64,000 nt of DNA from Sycon ciliatum (Eukaryota > Porifera > Calcarea > Leucosolenida > Sycettidae), in assembly GCF_964019385.1 (NCBI RefSeq), contig NC_088643.1, forward strand, positions 186,001-250,000. The letters are read 5' to 3'. Below are positions 20,424-31,049 of the stretch, piece by piece. Every line of letters starts with the position of its first letter. The first letter of the stretch is position 1. A program made the position numbers and the translations under genes. A model generated the notes under the pieces. It ran no database searches. It had not been told where the DNA came from and saw only the letters and a program-made list of their open reading frames with translations.

Positions 20424-20616
20424 TGTAGTGGATCTGGGTCCATATTTGTGTTATAGTGTTTGACCTTTGTCTATGCATTAATCTACCCCATTGCCATTTA
20501 TGTCTGACTGGTGACATCATGCATACTACGCACGTGCACCGTACGACCTTGCGGCATTCACACTGTATGCTGATGGCAACTCATACTACTTTATCTATAG
20601 GTTTTATTCTAGGACA
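20424..20616 (+). repeat. Gypsy 5' LTR (193 bp)
   Basis: It begins TGTAGTGGATCTGGG and ends CTAGGACA (TG...CA). It matches the 3' LTR at 23070-23269 nearly base for base, with a small indel near CCATAC/ACAAC. The 13 bases just before it (TACAGGTGGAATC) equal the end of the TIR element finishing at 25651. Confidence 0.82.
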
Positions 20617-22185
20617 AGTTAGCAGTATGCGCAAATTGAAAAGGAGTGCCACGGCGTGGTTTGGGCCTGTGAACGGTTCCATGGCTTTGTGTACGGCGAC
20701 CCATCATTGACAGTCCACACTGACCACAAGCCATTGATACCTCTGATCAACACGCGCGACTTGAACCGTGTACCACGGTGCTGCCAGCGACTGCTCATGC
20801 GTCTTATGAAGTACAACCCCGCAGCTGTGTATATTCCCAGAAAGCAGCTAGTTGTAGTGGATGCCCTATCATGCGCTCCGGACGCGTCGGTCGACTCGCC
20901 GACGTCTCAGCTGGCGGAAGAGATCTCTCTTCACATATCAACGATCAACAGCGAAATCGTCTCGGCACGCAAAGCGGAAGAGCTTGCGGCCAACACTGCA
21001 GCAGACACCATCTTGCAGCAAGTCCTGCAGTACACGAAGTCTGGGTGGCCCGACTCAGCCCATCTTGTAGAGGATGCAGTCCGCCCGTTCTTTCACGAGC
21101 ATGCCCTACTGTCATGCAGCAATGGCATCCTGAATCATGGCACCAGGATCGTCATTCCACCCAAGCAGCGTGCCTCTGTCCTTGCCACTCTACACGAAGG
21201 CCACCAGGGTGCCACAAAGTGTAAGGCATTGGCGCGAAACTCAGTGTGGTGGCCAGGCCTTGCCAAAGAAGTAGATGCACTGGTTGCAGCATGCCCCGTC
21301 TGCTGTAAACACCGCCTCCAGCACAGCGAGCCACTTCAGCCAGTTCCGCGCCCTCAGCTCCCATAGCACACCATTGGCTGTGATTTGATGGAGCATGATA
21401 GTAAAGTGTACCTCGTGGTAGTTGACTACCTCTCGCGATCTCTCGACGTCATCCCGCTGCGTTCCACGATGTCTGCCAGCATTGTCTCCAAGCTGCATGG
21501 TCTCTTCGCCACCCATGGCATCCCTGGATGCCTAGTGAGTGACAATGGTCCCCAGTTTGCAAGGGCGGACTTCCGTAGCTTTGCCCACTTGTACGACTTC
21601 AGTCACTGAACCTCCAGTCCTCGTTACCCCCAATCGAACGGCGAAGCAGAACGAGCTGTCCGAACTGCTAAGGAGCTTCTCAAGAAGAACCTGAGTCCGC
21701 CTGATGCTCTCCTAATGTATCGCAACACGCCACTAGCCAATGGCTTTGCGCCAGCTCAGCTCTTGTACGGTCGACGTATCCGCACGACCGTCATGACGTC
21801 TGCAGAGCAGCTTCACCCAGAATGGCCCGAGATCACCGCTCTCTTGACCACTGAGTACACCCTGCAGGAGAAGCAGAAAGAGGTTTACGACAGCCGCTAT
21901 GCTGCCCGACCTCTGCCGCCATTAGAGCCCGGTGACAAGGCGTGGATCCCAGACTTGAAGAAGGAAGGGAAAGTAGTGGAACGCCTGTCAAACCGTTCGT
22001 ACAATGTGGAGACAAACACCGGCACTGTTCGTCGCAACCGCCGACACGTCATCAAGCAACCCTTGGACGACACCGCAGTTGTTGTTGGTGTTGAGCCGAA
22101 CACCGCTGACCAGCCAGCAGTGCCACGTCGGTTGGAACGGGCCACTCGAGGTGTCCCAGCAAACCGTCTGCTGGAACAGATGTGA
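20617..22185 (+). pseudogene. Gypsy Pol remnant: RNase H end and integrase
   Basis: The open order is the end of RNase H (YAQIEKECHGVVWACERFHGF, HTDHKPL), the integrase zinc-binding region (HEGHQGATKCK, CPVCCKHR), the integrase core (VDYLSR, VSDNGPQF, PQSNGEAERAVRTAKELL) and a C-terminal region (PLEPGDKAWIPD). Stops at 21365 (TAG) and 21607 (TGA) break the frame. Gag, protease and reverse transcriptase are missing because the internal region begins inside RNase H. It is non-functional. Confidence 0.85.
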
Positions 22186-22256
22186 ACTGTGTATGCTAGT
22201 TGGATTCTGATCCATGATTGTGATCTCCATACTCGCCTTTACTTGTTCGCTTCTTT

Positions 22257-22774
22257 AGGCCATGTAAAATATATTGATTGTTTATCGTCAGATTTTCCCG
22301 AGAAATCGGGGCGGACGGGAGGTATTTTATTTTATTTTTTATTTTGCATGTATGGCTGTATGGTAGGTGCTCGCAACCCTTAGATATGCCTCTTTCTTTA
22401 CTTTTCTTCTTTTGAAGCCATTTTGCACAGAGTGAGATAAATCCATGTGATGCAGATGAATAACATCTTGCAAGATAATTTTGAGGACGCAAATAGGGAA
22501 AAGTGAATCAACCAAAGCAGGACAACGAAGAGAATCAGGCAGCTGATAATCTCTTTCACTTTTCAAGCCTAGCAACTACACGTATGATTCAATCTGCGGA
22601 CTTCGCCTTCCAAGATCTACAGCCATGCTGATTGGAGGCCATTATAGGCATAGATCGCAGTACATACGGTATGAGCGTACATTTACCGGAATTAAAAAAT
22701 AAAATAATTTGGCCGGGAGGGCGAAAAATCGGGCCGGGCGCGGACGATAAACAATCAATTTTTTTACTTGGCCT
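22257..22774. mobile_element. Probable TIR element nested in the Gypsy 3' region
   Basis: The left end AGGCCATGTAAAA...TTGATTGTTTATCGTC is complementary to the right end GACGATAAACAATCAA...TTACTTGGCCT. Inside are paired CGGGGCGGACGGGAGG and CCGGGAGGGCG blocks. I found no clear target duplication, so exact ends are uncertain. Confidence 0.6.
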
Positions 22775-22836
22775 TACGTACTGTACTTAAACTCTGTACT
22801 TATTGCTTCTTGCGATTATTTTCACTCGGTTTAGCC

Positions 22837-23040
22837 TAAACATGGGAAACATGGATGCAGTGAATGGGATTTCGGTCTTTGACCACTTTGTGGCGGGTCT
22901 GATCTACTCACCGCCCACCGCTTAGGAGCTGCATCTGCGCCTTGATCCAAGAGGGTGGTGGCGTTCCTGCGGATGCGGAAAACTGGGCCTTTTGCCGAGT
23001 CTCACGCGAACCGTGAATTTTTCTTCTTTTTTTTAGTCTA
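22837..23040 (+). mobile_element. SINE family A copy nested upstream of the Gypsy LTR
   Basis: It shares ACATGGATGCAGTGAATGGG, CCACCGCTTAGGAGCTGCATC and GCGGATGCGGAAAACT with the family copies at 26772, 44377 and 6481. The tRNA-like head is missing. Confidence 0.6.
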
Positions 23041-23069
23041 AAAGAGGATTCTTTATCTCAGAGGGGAGA

Positions 23070-23269
23070 TGTAGTGGATCTGGGTCCATACACAACTTTT
23101 GTGTTATAGTGTTTGACCTTTGTCTATGCATTAATCTACCCCATTGCCATTTATGTCTGACTGGTGACATCATGCATACTACGCACGTGCACTGTACGAC
23201 CTTGCGGCATTCACACTGTATGCTGATGGCAACTCATGCTACTTTATCTATAGGTTTTATTCTAGTACA
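23070..23269 (+). repeat. Gypsy 3' LTR (200 bp)
   Basis: It begins TGTAGTGGATCTGGG directly after the purine run GAGGGGAGA (polypurine tract) and ends CTAGTACA. Flanks of the two LTRs do not give a clear target duplication. Confidence 0.82.
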
Positions 23270-23340
23270 GTGTTTATTAGTTAGTTGAAAACAGGACGAA
23301 GTTGAGTGTTGTGTGTTTTAGATGACTGCGAAAGTCATTA

Positions 23341-25651
23341 CAGAATCCTGATAATTCGAACCTCAAAATGCCAGGAAAAAACTTTTAATTATCCGGACAT
23401 TCTAATTATCCAAACATGAACGCACAACACAATATGTATGTCAAAATGCTCAAATGGTCACGCAGAGTTGCGCTATGGACCTTAGACACATATTTCAAGG
23501 ATACTGAGCTGACCGGCACAGCCTGCTTATGCCAACTGAACTGACCAGTACACTGTACAGTTGTCACCAGTGTCTGCTCCAGAGCCGGGTGAGCCGGGTA
23601 ATCGACCCGGTTGGGCGGCGCTTGGACTCGGTTGAAATTATAGTACCGGGTCACCTGTGACCCGGTTGGTACTTTACACCAGGGAGTCGTGCTTTACGAC
23701 TCCCTGGTTTACACGTTCGAACTTTGAAAGGACTGACTACATGGCTTGTATGTGTGACAGATCATGCAGAGGCGCGCGTCGAAGTGAAAGTAGTCGGTAT
23801 CCAGCGAAGAGGCGAATTTCGGGAATCCACAGGCCCTGCTTCCAGGACTCTTGGAAAACAGGTCGTCCATGGTTTGTCTACGACATGGAGACGAAAATGA
23901 TGACCTGCTCCTGGGGCGCGACGCATTTGACTCGGCTGGTGAGACAGCGCCAGGTACATGTGTACCCGGCTCCGGCCCGGTTCAAATGGTTGCCCCAGGT
24001 TCACGTGTACCCGGCTTTCCTACAATCCTAGAGCAGACATTAGGGAGGTTCTGCTCTACGTTTCGGGAACGCGACGCAAAGAATCACGCGAACTCTCTTC
24101 GCGTTCCTGTAACGTAAACAAATCCTGTTCTGCTCTACGCTTCACCTAGAGAAGTCACGTGGAATGTGTACTGGGAATTCCCCTTCCATATTTGGCAGTT
24201 TTCTGCATGCAGTTGATCGATACCCAGCAAATTCGTACGCATTTTCTCTGGGTGTGCCACAACGTAATGAAACTCATCTCCGCGTAGAAATCTGGAGCCA
24301 AAACACGCGAAGCCGTAGACTCTAACCCAGACACCTGCTCTCTATGTAATTTCTCTACGTTTCACGTATAGCAGAACCTCTCTACTGGTCACGTCCCTGG
24401 ATGTGACAACTGCTGCCTGATAGTCCTGTGACAGCAGGATCTACCTAGTGAGCAGCTCTGTGCTGAGCTGTCACGCCCCACTAGTACAACGTGGTTTGGT
24501 CAGTGTCTTGTCCCACGTGCTTAGCATGTAGGTTGAGCGACACGCGCTTTCCCACATAGGTGACATGCCTTCTTGGCATGACACATCATGTGATCCAAGG
24601 CGGAACCTGGTCAGGTAGGTTCTCGCGTTGTACGTTTCCTGGAAGTGCTTCACTTCCGGGAAATGTGACTCCAGGCTTTGTGCAAAACCACGTCACTACG
24701 ACGTTCTACAGGTTTCCACGATGCCTCGGTGCTTTGTGCAAAGAGCCAAGACTAACCAACCGAGCTAAGTGCAAAGAGTGCAGAGCCAAGACGTGTGCAA
24801 AAACCAAAACCGTCACCGCACGAGACGTCAGAGTATCACGCAAGCAAGACCAAGAATGCAGCAGAACTTACCACAAGAAACCGCTGAACTATGGCACGTT
24901 GGGTGAGCGGGCTCCCCAACGTGACCCTCATATACACACATTGTACTCTGGCGTGGGTGAGCGCGCTCCCCACGTCCCAATTTGGTCTTTCTTCTCCATG
25001 TCTTTCTTTCTTTTCGAATGATTACGTACGTGCATTCTGCTTTTCTGCATACTGGCTGCTCATATTCCAGTTTTATCTGTTCTAGTAGTTCCTGGAAATA
25101 CCTCGTTCCGTTCTAGGCAATGATCAAGCCATATCTCTAAATTGCGCTATAAAAGAAGCTCTCGCTTTCTCTTTTACTGCAGTCGAGACTCGGTCTCAGT
25201 TCTCTGTCTTGGTTTACTTCGAGCTCGGGCTTGAATGACTACTCACAACATAAAACTAACAGTCTTTGCCGGTTGATCGTGTGGGGTTGAACTTGGACCA
25301 AGCCAAATATACTGTTGGCCCCTGGGTTGTGTTGGGCTTGTCGTGAGGCCACACGTCTATATTCAGTCGCCGCTCGTAGTGATTTCGGGGTCTGGTCACT
25401 GAGAGCCAGGGATGCGACACAGTGAACTTCGAATTACACTTTGCTATTATCAGCACAAATCCCACACATTTCTATGTAAGTGGAATCTATGGGACTTCTA
25501 ATTAACCGGACATATCCAGTTCAAGGTTCGAATTACTAGTATCAGAATTTTTTATGTGGGAATCGTATTGATAGAAATTGGTCGTGGAAAAACTTCCAAT
25601 TAAGCGGTATGTTCGAATTAAGCCATATTCGAATTATCAGGATTCCACCTG
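23341..25651. mobile_element. ~2.3-kb TIR element, no transposase seen
   Basis: The left end CAGAATCCTGATAATTCGAA and the right end TTCGAATTATCAGGATTCCACCTG are inverted repeats with a small indel, flanked by TA. Subterminal ATTCGAA and AATTA-CCGGACAT motifs recur near both ends. The interior has several short frames (for example about 24560-25021) with no recognised domain. A Tigger/pogo-like non-autonomous element is likely. Confidence 0.6.
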
Positions 25652-26356
25652 TAGCTCGTAACCCACACCTCCTTTCTTATCTTTACATTTAACTATTGGC
25701 CCAGTACCCCACATCATACTAAACAATGTTATGTTATTATGCACACATTTTAACATCAGTTCCGATGAGCATCTACCTGACCTTTACTGGCACCCAACCC
25801 TACACACCAGAAATTTGGGCTCTTTCCAGTACGAAAGGTTTTCAAAAAACAAAAACAAATTATCATGAGAGCAGCTCAAACAAGTACAGGTTTGAAGCGG
25901 AAACAGAAGAAGAAAGACGAAGAAGCAGAGCAGAACGCGATTAGACTGAGAGAGAATTATCAGCGTAAGTAGAAGAATAGCATGAACGCTTGGAATAACA
26001 GAATAGCCTACGACATGGCTACAGATTAGAGCATCTGCACATGTGCATTCGCACCAACTTGACTCAGCGGAAAATGAATAATATACAAAAAAAGGTGAGG
26101 TGAGGCGAGAATCATTCAAAAAGGCTGTCTTGAAAACATGTGCCATAAGCAAGTGGCGATAACGTACTAGTACACTGTTTGTTATCGACACTAGCACTTG
26201 GGTGACCCTGATGCCTAAAGATGTGTAGGACTGGAGCCATGGCCAGGCACTGAGCAATACTGAAATGCACTATGGTTCATACACAGGGGACAGCAAGGCA
26301 TAGAGGGTGGAGGCAGGATTATGGTAGAGCAAAAATCTCAAAGCAAAGTGGGCGAG

Positions 26357-26358
<2 letters not shown>

Positions 26359-26424
<66 letters not shown>
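26359..26424. repeat. (TC)n microsatellite
   Basis: CT repeat with one interruption. Confidence 0.95.
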
Positions 26425-26426
<2 letters not shown>

Positions 26427-26771
26427 AGCAAACTGGCGGCAGGTCGTTTCTTTTTTGGTTGAGGTACGTGTGCGTGGTTTCATCCCGGACTCTCTTCGGA
26501 GGGCTCTGAAAGCGCTTGTGTTTTCTAATCGAAGAATAAAGTGTATTTGTAATTTGTGCAGTAAGACGTCTCTGCGAAGCAGTTACATCATCTGGTTGCG
26601 ACGTCAACAAAAACACGGTTGTGTGGAGATTACAAAGTCACGCTGAATCTGCAGTTGAAGATTAATCACTACCCGCTACCCAAGCCGAGTTATATATTCA
26701 GCACACTCAACCAATCTGCAAGTGCCCCTGGACGACTAGTCGCAGGTGTTTATAATGCTAACAATGCACAA

Positions 26772-26980
26772 GGGGACCATAAGCAGGCATAGTGGGATTG
26801 TCTAAGACCATGATTGAGAAACGGAAGGATTTTTGTCCAGCCATGCTGCGACCCACAGGTAATTGAGAACTCGTGGCCTGTCTCGAGGGAAACACGGATA
26901 CAGTGAATGGGATTTTCAGTCTGTGACCACTTTCCTGGTGGGCTAATCTACTCATCTCCCACCGCTTTATGGCCAGGTTC
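26772..26980 (+). mobile_element. SINE family A, partial copy
   Basis: It shares AAGACCATGATTGAGA, CAGCC(A/G)TGCTGC(G/T)ACCCACAG and CTCCCACCGCTT with the 44377 copy. The B box region is degraded. Confidence 0.6.
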
Positions 26981-27666
26981 CACTCCGGCTCCGCTGCTCG
27001 TCATCCATGGCTTGAAACATCATCATTACCATAGTGACGTCGGCTCGAGCTGGAGCAACGAGGCTGCAGCTCACCATGCGCTTTCACTACGATCCTTGAT
27101 CAAAAACTGCGAGCAGCGGTCGCGGCTCGACCTGATTCCCGTACTTTGTAGTGTTTTGTATGTGAGAATTTTAAAATTCAAATTTTAGTTCGTTGCGCAG
27201 GCCAGAACATGGGGATTTTCTTATTTCGCGCTGCGCGTGCGCGCTCAGGAAGGTAAAAATCATCAAAAAATGTGGAGCCCCACCGCGGTACCGCGAATGG
27301 CGAGTGTCAGTGGAACCGCACTGCTCCGCTGCAGGCAGCCAAGTGCCACGGAGCAGAGGAGCCGCAGAGCCGCAGTGGAACCCGGCCCTTAAGAACTGCA
27401 TCTGCGCTGGGTGGTGGCGTTCCTACGGGTGCTGACAACTCAGTAAGGCTGCAACCACACTAGATACAAAATCACTTTTTTTCGACTGCACTGACTGTGG
27501 ACAGTTGTGATTTTTCAGCTCCGTAGTGTTTGACAGCCCAGCCGGCAACAGGCCGGTCTGGAAGTAGGACAGTAGTATTAGTGGCAGTGTAGGGTAGCAT
27601 AGTGTAGTAGGGTAGCGTAGTGTAGGGGTGTAGGTAGGTAAAGCAGTCAGGGAGAACTTCTTCGCC

Positions 27667-28960
27667 ATGGGCGAGCTCGCAGGAGAGCCTGCGATGAAAC
27701 TTCTCTGCTCCCTCCCGGGTATAGAGCAGACTCTGCTCAGCGTGCTGCAGACCCTGACTTTTCATGTCAGCGAGTCAAGGGATCGTGAGGCGCGTCTCCA
27801 TCAGCGTGTGGACGACCTCTCCGCGCAGCTCCTAGGCCTCCGTGAGGAATTTTGTTCCCTGCAGAACCGCCATTGTTCCCGCCAAGGCCCCTGCACGATC
27901 TCAGCACCAAGCCCAAGGCGACAAATCTCGTACCCGTACGAAACCTCCCGAGCTTGACCTAGCAGCAAACCAGCTTGACCCAGCCAATGCAGATGATGGA
28001 CAACAGTCAGGGCAGGCCGACATGACCTCTGGCTCTGCACAGCACAAAACCCGTACCCGTACGGACGACCCCGGCTTGGTCGATCCTGAGCCTGTGGAAT
28101 CAAACTGCGAGAAGAGCCAACCTATCCTGGCCGTCATCAAGGATGACAGTTGGAAATTAGTTGCCGCGGGCCCGCCAAGAAAGAAGCGATCGGTGTTCTT
28201 TGTGGGCAACTTGAGCCCCGCCTGTACGGTGGACAGCCTCACTGAGTTTGTACACCGTAGGTCGGAAAGCGTGGGGACGCCTGTCAAAGCCCACCAATGC
28301 AGCCTACACACAGCCGGAAACGGGCAAGTGGCCGCCAGGATATCAGTTGATGCCACCTGCAAGCTGACAGTGATGTCAGCCAATTTCTGGCCAAGGCTGC
28401 TCTACTGCAGGCCGTGGAGATTCAACACCTCCACAAATGCAAATGCAGCCAAAAGCATCAGCAGCAGCAAGAGCAGCAGCCACAAAAAGCACAACAACAG
28501 CAGCAGCAGCAACAACGCCAACAACAACACCAGCAGCAGCAGCAGCACCAGCACCAGCAGTCGCCGCAGCAGCACCAGCGGTCGCCGCAGCAGCACCAGT
28601 GGTCACCGCAGCAGCACCAGCAGTCGCCGCAGCAGCAGTAGCGACAGTAGCACCAACCAGCTGGAAGCACAGCAGCATGATCAAGAGCAACAGCAACTTG
28701 AGATTGGCGCCACAATTAACGACTTCCTGAGCGCGAGTCGTGGCCTGTCCGCTGCCGCTGCCGGCACACCTGTAACCCCCCTTCACAGCCACAAACGTTC
28801 CTCTGCAGAACGGTCACCAGATTTGCTGCCGCAGGATGCAAAGCGAGCTGACCAGCATGGTGCGCAGCCACCCCAGCAGGATACACAGACCCACGAGCCC
28901 ACCACCCAATGTAGGCCATGCACCAACCCAAACAACGCCAACGGTCACAATGAAAACTAA
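27667..28960 (+). pseudogene. LINE ORF1 protein (frameshifted)
   Basis: The N-terminus (MGELAGEPAMKLLCSLPG, then a helical segment with RVDDLSAQLLGLREE, a likely coiled coil) lies in one frame. The rest continues in another frame from about 27860. An RRM-like nucleic-acid-binding segment follows (KRSVFFVGNLSPACTVDSLTEF...), then FWPRLLYCRPWRF, a pattern usual in LINE gag-like ORF1s, then a long serine/asparagine tract from CAG-type repeats (28450-28640). The stop TAA overlaps the ORF2 ATG at 28950 by 11 bases, suggesting re-initiation. Confidence 0.7.
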
Positions 28961-30385
28961 CGCCCCCTCACTCCGTCTTCTGCTCACGAATGCATTCAGC
29001 ATCTACAACAAAATGGATGAGCTTCAGCATACTCTGAAAAGCCTGCATGTAGACATCGCTGTCGTCACTGAGACCAAACCATCGCCCGACAAGGCTACAG
29101 TTTCGGAAGTCTCAATCCCTGGCTATTACCCCCCAATACATCGAGACCGGACAGCGCAAGGCGGCGGAGTCGCCATATGGCTGAAAGAAGGGATGACGTA
29201 CAAACAACTGGACATCAACTCTGAGTGTGAAACTCTTGGGATTAGTGTTGCTGCACCGTTAGGAATGAAATTTGGCATCTGTGCTGCCTACAGACCTGGG
29301 ACGAGTGCAAACAGCGACTGCAGTATCTTCACCCAGCTGGAATCTGACATCGACAAAGCCCGGCAGTCCTGCTCACACATTATTGTGGCAGGGGACTTCA
29401 ATGCCCACAACCGGGAATGGCTTGGAAGTCCACGCACCTCGGCTGCTGGAGAAGCTGCAGAAGACATGTGCTGTGTACATGGTCTCCGACAACACGTCAC
29501 CTCAGCCACTCGTGGAGAAAACATCCTTGACCTCGTCATGTCAGATGTGCCTGGAACTGTGTCTACCCCCACCCAACCACCTCTTGGCAGATCAGACCAT
29601 GCTGTTGTCATAGCCGACTTCCAGCTTACTGCATCTGTAGACCAACCCACCACTCGTACAGTATGGCGATACCAGCGGGCGGACTGGCCCCGCCTCTCTG
29701 CCTTCCTCCGGACTACTGACTGGGACACAATAATCGGCGACGACCCTAACATATCATGTGAGCTTCTGACCATGCGAATCACTGAGGGAATGCAATGCTT
29801 TATACCATCCAAGGTCTTCAAGACCAGACCGCAGGACCCAATCTGGTGGACGCCAGAATGCTCTGCAGCAGTTGACAGAAAGCGCAATGCCTGGCGGAAA
29901 TTCCGCGATGACCCCAGAAATGGAGCGCTCCAGTGTACGTACAAGCTAGCATTCCTTGACTCAACAAGATGTCTAGCAAGAGCCAAAGCCAGACATCTCG
30001 ACCATGTCAAGCAACGGCTCCGGACGGGCAGCCTGCAGGACAAAGAGTGGTGGAGCGTGATTAAATGAGTTGGAGGGCATGGCCGGGACAGCTCCATCCC
30101 AGTCCTGGTTGACCCCGATGGCATGGAATGCACCAAAAGCCACGACAAGGCTAACGTCATCGGGAAGTACTTTGCCCAGAAGTGCAGCCTAGATGATGAC
30201 TTTGCAGAACAGTCGGGGCCGTTCCCGCATGTCCGCCAGCGCACCGCAAATACGCTTGCAACAGTCCACTTCCGCCAAGCCACCGTACGCCGGACACTCC
30301 GAGCCCTGAACCCAAGTAAAGTCACAGGGCCTGATGCAGTACCTGCTAGAGTGCTGAGAAAATGTGCCGACTCTCTGGCCCTGCC
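28950..30385 (+). pseudogene. LINE ORF2: endonuclease and start of RT, one nonsense codon
   Basis: An APE-type endonuclease is clear: LLLTNAFSIYNKMDEL, VVTETKP, GGGVAIWLKEG, AGDFNAHNREW, ILDLVMSD and GRSDHAVV. A TGA at 30066 interrupts; after it the same frame goes on into the RT N-terminal region (SHDKANVIGKYFAQK, LNPSKVTGPDAVPARVLRK). The frame is then broken by the BEL/Pao element. It nicks target DNA and primes reverse transcription in intact relatives. Confidence 0.85.
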
Positions 30386-30972
30386 TTTTAGAGATCCTAC
30401 TCTGGTTCTGCCCGTACTAGTAGTAGTAGAATCCTAAAGGACGTTTTGGCTCTTCGTTGAGCTCATTTAGTTATTACACACAGACACTCAGTGTCTTTCC
30501 ACTCGGAAATAATTCTCCTCATACTTCAGTAAGAATCATTATCATTAGTATCAGAGATACTCAAACTCGTGACTGTCCTCCAAGTAGTAATGATGAGGAA
30601 GCGCCTACATCACGACGGCTGGGGTAGATATTCCCACCAGCCGTACGCGACGCAGAAAATGCTAGTGTCAGGATAAGGACATCGTGGAGGCGAATAGAGA
30701 CATACCGTAGAAGTCTCCGGTAAACGAAAGCAATACGACGGGAAAAGAAGAAGACTGTATAACCATAAACGGGACAAGTCATGGCAGTAAGTATAGAACT
30801 AGACTGAAACGAATGGGAACATAACAGGGTTGACTTGACATAGAACGTACATGTAACAATAAATCGTAATGTTGTCCGACGGTAACACACAGTAGCCATA
30901 CATACAAGAGATGCATGCAGCCGTCAAATCAAGAGTCAATGTACAGAGTGAAGACGCATGCAATATCTAACA
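30386..30972 (-). repeat. BEL/Pao 3' LTR
   Basis: Read on the minus strand it starts TGTTAGATATTG right after the purine run CGGAGGGAG (polypurine tract) and ends at the TCTCTAAAA that also borders the primer binding site in the other LTR. The polypurine tract plus LTR start is duplicated as a 29-bp tandem (30961-31018), so the start could be 31001. About 340 bp match the other LTR almost perfectly. Confidence 0.78.
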
Positions 30973-31049
30973 CTCCCTCCGTTGAGGTACAATATCTAAC
31001 ACTCCCTCCGTTGAGGTACATAAGGCTGATCGAATGCATGTATTGTAGC

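Noticed and set aside
24560-25021. 153-aa ORF as a host gene
   Set aside because: No recognised domain, lies inside the TIR element, and has no splice or homology support that I can see.
28414-28715. Separate Gln-, Ala- or Cys-rich proteins over the CAG tract
   Set aside because: They are other-frame readings of the low-complexity tail of LINE ORF1.
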